8,914 nt of DNA, taken from contig DLBP01000084.1 of the NCBI GenBank assembly GCA_002480165.1, forward strand, positions 1 through 8,914, written 5' to 3'. Within the stretch, counting starts at the first letter, position 1. Each line of letters opens with the position of its first letter. Below are positions 7,001 through 8,914 of the stretch, in pieces. Origin of the DNA: Proteobacteria bacterium UBA7821. GTDB lineage: Bacteria; Pseudomonadota; Gammaproteobacteria; Comchoanobacterales; Comchoanobacteraceae. The position numbers and the translations under genes are program-made. Below the pieces are notes generated by a model. It searched no databases and was not told the DNA's origin. It saw only the letters and a list, made by a program, of their open reading frames with translations.

Positions 7001-8914
7001 CACCGACTAACTGCTGAATTTTATCAAGACAATTATCTATAGCTGCATCAATAAAACCATAATGAGTATCATTTTTCTCTACCTCACCCATCACCGTTGG
7101 CACAGCAGCTGATACTGGATCTAAAGCAGCGCTTTCTTCTGCTATTGCTTGTCGAATTTCATTAATTCTTTGTGTGAATATTTTTCTGCGGTCATGGTCT
7201 AGATCTGGTGGTAATAAATCATTAGGGCAATCAATCTTGCTGATTCGATGATCTCTAAATAGTAAGTTTGCTATTTTGATAAGAGGGTGGTCAAAACGCT
7301 GAGAAGGAATCGATTGCGATAGTATGCGGTCAAAGAGAACGGTTATAAATGATTCTGATTTTCCAGAAAATAGACCATTCAAACTGTCAGTTTCATCTGA
7401 CCCAATCGTGTGGTGGTTGAGTATTATCTTAAAGATTTCCGGATTTACGTTATCAACGGCCATTATCAGATAAGCTTCTTGATTGGATTCCTTCATGACT
7501 GATTTAGCTAGGAGCATCTCAGCGATCTGATTACAAGAAAGTTCTATAGATCTTGCTATTAACCTACTATTAATGGCGTCACGTTGATGGTAGTTTAGTA
7601 GAAGCCTGACGGCGTCTATATTATGGTATTCAATTGCCCATCCTAATAACTGACTGGTAGTGATTGATACATCTTTGCTTTGAGTGTGACGTTGAGTTAA
7701 TGAGAGCATTTTTTTACTTCGTAGTAATAGAGCTAGCGTATGATTTTGGTTATTTATAATTGCAATAGAGGCAGCAGATCTAACTAGTTCTTTAGCCTCT
7801 TCGTTGACAGGTACTGTGACTTGTACTGTTAATCTAGCATCTGAGTTTGAGCAATCTAGAATAGCCTGAACAATATCGTTATACCCGTATTGACAGGCGT
7901 ACATAAGCGCAGACATACTGCTCTTGTCGATGGTATTTATGTTTAATGGATCACAACCGTTTTTAGAATCAGACTGGATTTTGAGTAGGTAATTAACCAT
8001 GCGCTTGGAGCCATTAACAATAGCATGCATAATCGCTGTCATCCCATCACTACATGTAGCTGATAATCGTGTACCATTATCATGATTAATAAGACTTATT
8101 GCTGTTTGATCATTTTTGTATAAAATCGCCTGAATAAGTGGAGTATTACCTTGATCATCTGGAATATCAGGATTAACTCGGGGGCTGCAGAGAAGTTTAT
8201 TGACCATGCGAGTTTGACCTAATTGAGCAGCATAAGATAGTGCTTCACACAAAATATAGCTATAGCCTGTTTTAGTAACTTGATCTGCGCGAAGACAATT
8301 GTCAAGCGTGTTTATATCGCCATTTGTTATGGCTTGTTTGATTGTCTGCCACTTATTAGCATGCGGGTCGTCATCTACCAAAATAGGCTTGAGGCTTTTA
8401 TCAACATCTTCCACTACCATCACATCAGGATATTCATATAGGGAAGGATGAACACCTAATAGGCTACGCCCAGATTTATCATGGATGTCTGCATTTCCTT
8501 CATTGCTTTTGTGCTCATTAAGGACAGACAATCGATTGTTTCTTTCCTCCGAAGTCAAGCTAGGGTTTCTAGCAATTAACATGGATGCCGTTACACCATC
8601 AGAATCTTGTTCATTGACACGAGTCCGCGGGTCACCTAAAAGCAGGTTCTGGCTGAGAGTGTGGTTGCCACTGATCGATAGCATCAAAGCAGTACGACCA
8701 TTTAAATCCCTTTGATTAATGTCGATACGGGATTGATCTAGATTGAGTAGATCTGTTATGAGCTCTGTGTTATCGTGCTTGACAGCATACATAAGCGACG
8801 TTAATCCTTTGTGACATCTAGTATTGACATCGACAGGACTTAGCCCTATCAAAACCCGAAAAGCTGGTGAGTTATTGCGATAGGCTGCATAGATTAAAGG
8901 TGTCATACCTCTGT
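4092..8914 (-). CDS. Giant ankyrin-repeat protein 1, 5' end cut by window edge, with basic bipartite-type C-terminal tail
   Basis: The frame ends with TAA at 4092-4094 and stays open to the right edge, giving at least 1,607 codons. The first Met in view (8906) is inside an ankyrin repeat (R-G-M-T-P-L-I-Y-A-A), so it is not the true start. Numbering residues from that Met, about 30 repeats can be picked out in blocks: 1-110, 217-350 (weaker to 445), 613-835, 886-1000, 1102-1310, 1358-1460 and 1487-1552. The best conserved run is 1102-1275, for example GKTPIIHAS and GMTALIHAT. Linkers without repeats lie at about 135-186 (acidic), 446-612 (with a charged helical stretch near 570-592) and 1001-1098. 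The tail 1576-1598 carries KRK, a 16-residue spacer, then KKAK, resembling a bipartite nuclear localisation signal. No enzyme motif or membrane segment is visible. Ankyrin arrays of this size in bacteria are mostly from host-associated lineages; a host-protein-binding role is inferred. Its 3' neighbour is probably in the same operon. Confidence 0.93.
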   Translation of the reverse strand, partial: RGMTPLIYAAYRNNSPAFRVLIGLSPVDVNTRCHKGLTSLMYAVKHDNTELITDLLNLDQSRIDINQRDLNGRTALMLSISGNHTLSQNLLLGDPRTRVNEQDSDGVTASMLIARNPSLTSEERNNRLSVLNEHKSNEGNADIHDKSGRSLLGVHPSLYEYPDVMVVEDVDKSLKPILVDDDPHANKWQTIKQAITNGDINTLDNCLRADQVTKTGYSYILCEALSYAAQLGQTRMVNKLLCSPRVNPDIPDDQGNTPLIQAILYKNDQTAISLINHDNGTRLSATCSDGMTAIMHAIVNGSKRMVNYLLKIQSDSKNGCDPLNINTIDKSSMSALMYACQYGYNDIVQAILDCSNSDARLTVQVTVPVNEEAKELVRSAASIAIINNQNHTLALLLRSKKMLSLTQRHTQSKDVSITTSQLLGWAIEYHNIDAVRLLLNYHQRDAINSRLIARSIELSCNQIAEMLLAKSVMKESNQEAYLIMAVDNVNPEIFKIILNHHTIGSDETDSLNGLFSGKSESFITVLFDRILSQSIPSQRFDHPLIKIANLLFRDHRISKIDCPNDLLPPDLDHDRRKIFTQRINEIRQAIAEESAALDPVSAAVPTVMGEVEKNDTHYGFIDAAIDNCLDKIQQLVGAGADINAQDTLGMSALMEASMRGHADIVQYLCEQPGIDLTLQESNGLTALMLSAMNTGVSTYQILLNKLLSDNNNDATNILISTNDSGITPLMQAAFYNNVDLVRSLIDLNADVNQQDTSGKTALMYAVFNDCDAVITYLLTHQNLDLNIQVHVSRYQQFLHDNGQEFSSNNQWYTALQISAIQDNLASFKILFKASNRLQRVSSSEYYYEVDSINYQIENILLDMVNSSFVNTLIPRYLLIEGIFDPNFRYKRGETLLHHAVRNKCYYFVDLLLKYNADVNTQDYDGNTALMDACIAGGDPDMNIILSRLLTAKEVDVNIKNNKGMTALMMANSNQVFKMLCDSGADHNIKDHQGLTEIEHAVLQHDDSDRSHKYLCDLFEYHSYYHSVAAKPDSRFFLIASLEMILIRIISTGNRQAIDYLMDRVKDISMCITGESGMATETLERTIIDPVTEVRFRELNFNLADSKGYTALIYAVIYPTCHELINNFMDIFGKQVNVNLADREGKTPIIHASICGNAQAVERLLHAGAQPNQTDAQGMTALIHATINNRFTIMSHLLHGGTNPNIVDENGLSALHHAIISVGDTKSIQLLLDAGCNPNLTHQNNTPLHDAILSSNCTALVVGSLLKSGACAYRLDDKDYSPLMYITSGESLLHPNDQIIAAESLIANMSIYINWRDRHYTSQPDELSSAYGQCLKQINSPRNEHQVIILDMIIRQQYFNKEEALIDAVSRLDHRLIEKLLHAGAVVHPTSDCKNLLNILISNAHKHPNTSAFYLTQLLVNYVDVNSNLHHHPYRSPVMLAVIANNEAILSLLLATGKTNLSSNSYGISWRNPTVHYFHSITAANLNHVDYMGYTALIHSVYHDEALMVQLLKDSRTDINIQDNLGKTAIIHAIEQNKPSAIALLVEYGANLELSCYADEKNAYDYADMVGISILTIGKRKQPEVSNQPTALFGNANKKAKYTTPRL
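4113..4181 (-). other. Candidate bipartite nuclear localisation signal, C-terminus of ankyrin protein 1
   Basis: This codes for residues 1576-1598 counted from the Met at 8906: KRK, a 16-residue Pro/Asn/Ser-containing spacer, then KKAK, with six residues left before the stop. Bipartite signals have two basic clusters with a spacer of usually 10-12 residues; longer spacers are tolerated in some cases. The tail follows directly on the last ankyrin repeat and should be flexible. The KKAK cluster alone is weak, and function is untested. Confidence 0.45.
8109..8348 (-). repeat. Module in ankyrin protein 1 homologous to the N-terminal module of ankyrin protein 2
   Basis: Residues 187-266 (counted from the Met at 8906) align with residues 33-113 of ankyrin protein 2 (3734-3976), with one apparent single-residue gap. 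Shared positions include I..AI.N.D.N..D..L in the pre-ankyrin helices, AL..AAQ.G in the first repeat and QG.TPL..A in the second. The match includes the segment before the first repeat, so it is more than the general ankyrin consensus. It implies duplication between the two genes. Confidence 0.55.

Noticed and set aside
8485..8715. Plus-strand open frame of 76 codons
   Set aside because: It is antisense to the giant ankyrin gene, which has clear repeat signal through the same interval; no supporting features.
1058..8914. DNA repeat array of CRISPR or minisatellite type in the ankyrin genes
   Set aside because: The approximately 33-residue periodicity is visible only in protein. The DNA units are diverged and there is no constant repeat with unique spacers.

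Overview
The window is an AT-rich stretch (roughly 40% GC by eye). Essentially all of it is coding on the minus strand, in three intronless open frames made of protein-interaction repeats. Transcription reads from the right edge to the left edge. First comes a giant ankyrin-repeat protein cut by the right edge (at least 1,607 codons), then a 19-nt gap, then a complete 1,004-codon ankyrin-repeat protein, then an 87-nt AT-rich gap, then a leucine-rich-repeat (BspA/LRR_5-type) protein cut by the left edge (323 codons visible). No enzyme, transporter, RNA gene, mobile element or CRISPR array is visible.

The 19-nt intergenic spacing, an AAGGA Shine-Dalgarno placed 9 nt before the second gene's ATG, standard stop codons and intron-free frames argue for a bacterium. 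The cargo is two very long ankyrin proteins, basic clusters resembling eukaryotic nuclear localisation signals at the facing ends of those proteins, and an LRR protein with an F-box-like N-terminus. This is typical of an intracellular or endosymbiotic bacterium living in protists or animals (Legionellales/Coxiellales-like gammaproteobacteria would fit), but nothing here fixes the taxon. A giant virus is a less likely alternative.

Layout: 1-970 is the LRR protein, with about six repeats of 22 residues (66 bp) that are still similar at the DNA level. 971-1057 is an AT-rich gap with a possible promoter and small palindromes. 1058-4072 is ankyrin protein 2, with a basic N-terminus, about a dozen repeats in clusters and long stretches without recognisable repeats. 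4073-4091 is a short gap holding a ribosome binding site. 4092-8914 is ankyrin protein 1, with about 30 repeats in blocks and a basic bipartite-type C-terminal tail.

Interpretation (inference): this looks like a cassette of host-interaction effectors. The two ankyrin proteins are co-transcribed, share a homologous module and may be aimed at the host nucleus. The LRR protein could be an adaptor to host ubiquitin ligase if the F-box reading is right. None of these functions is proven by the sequence.
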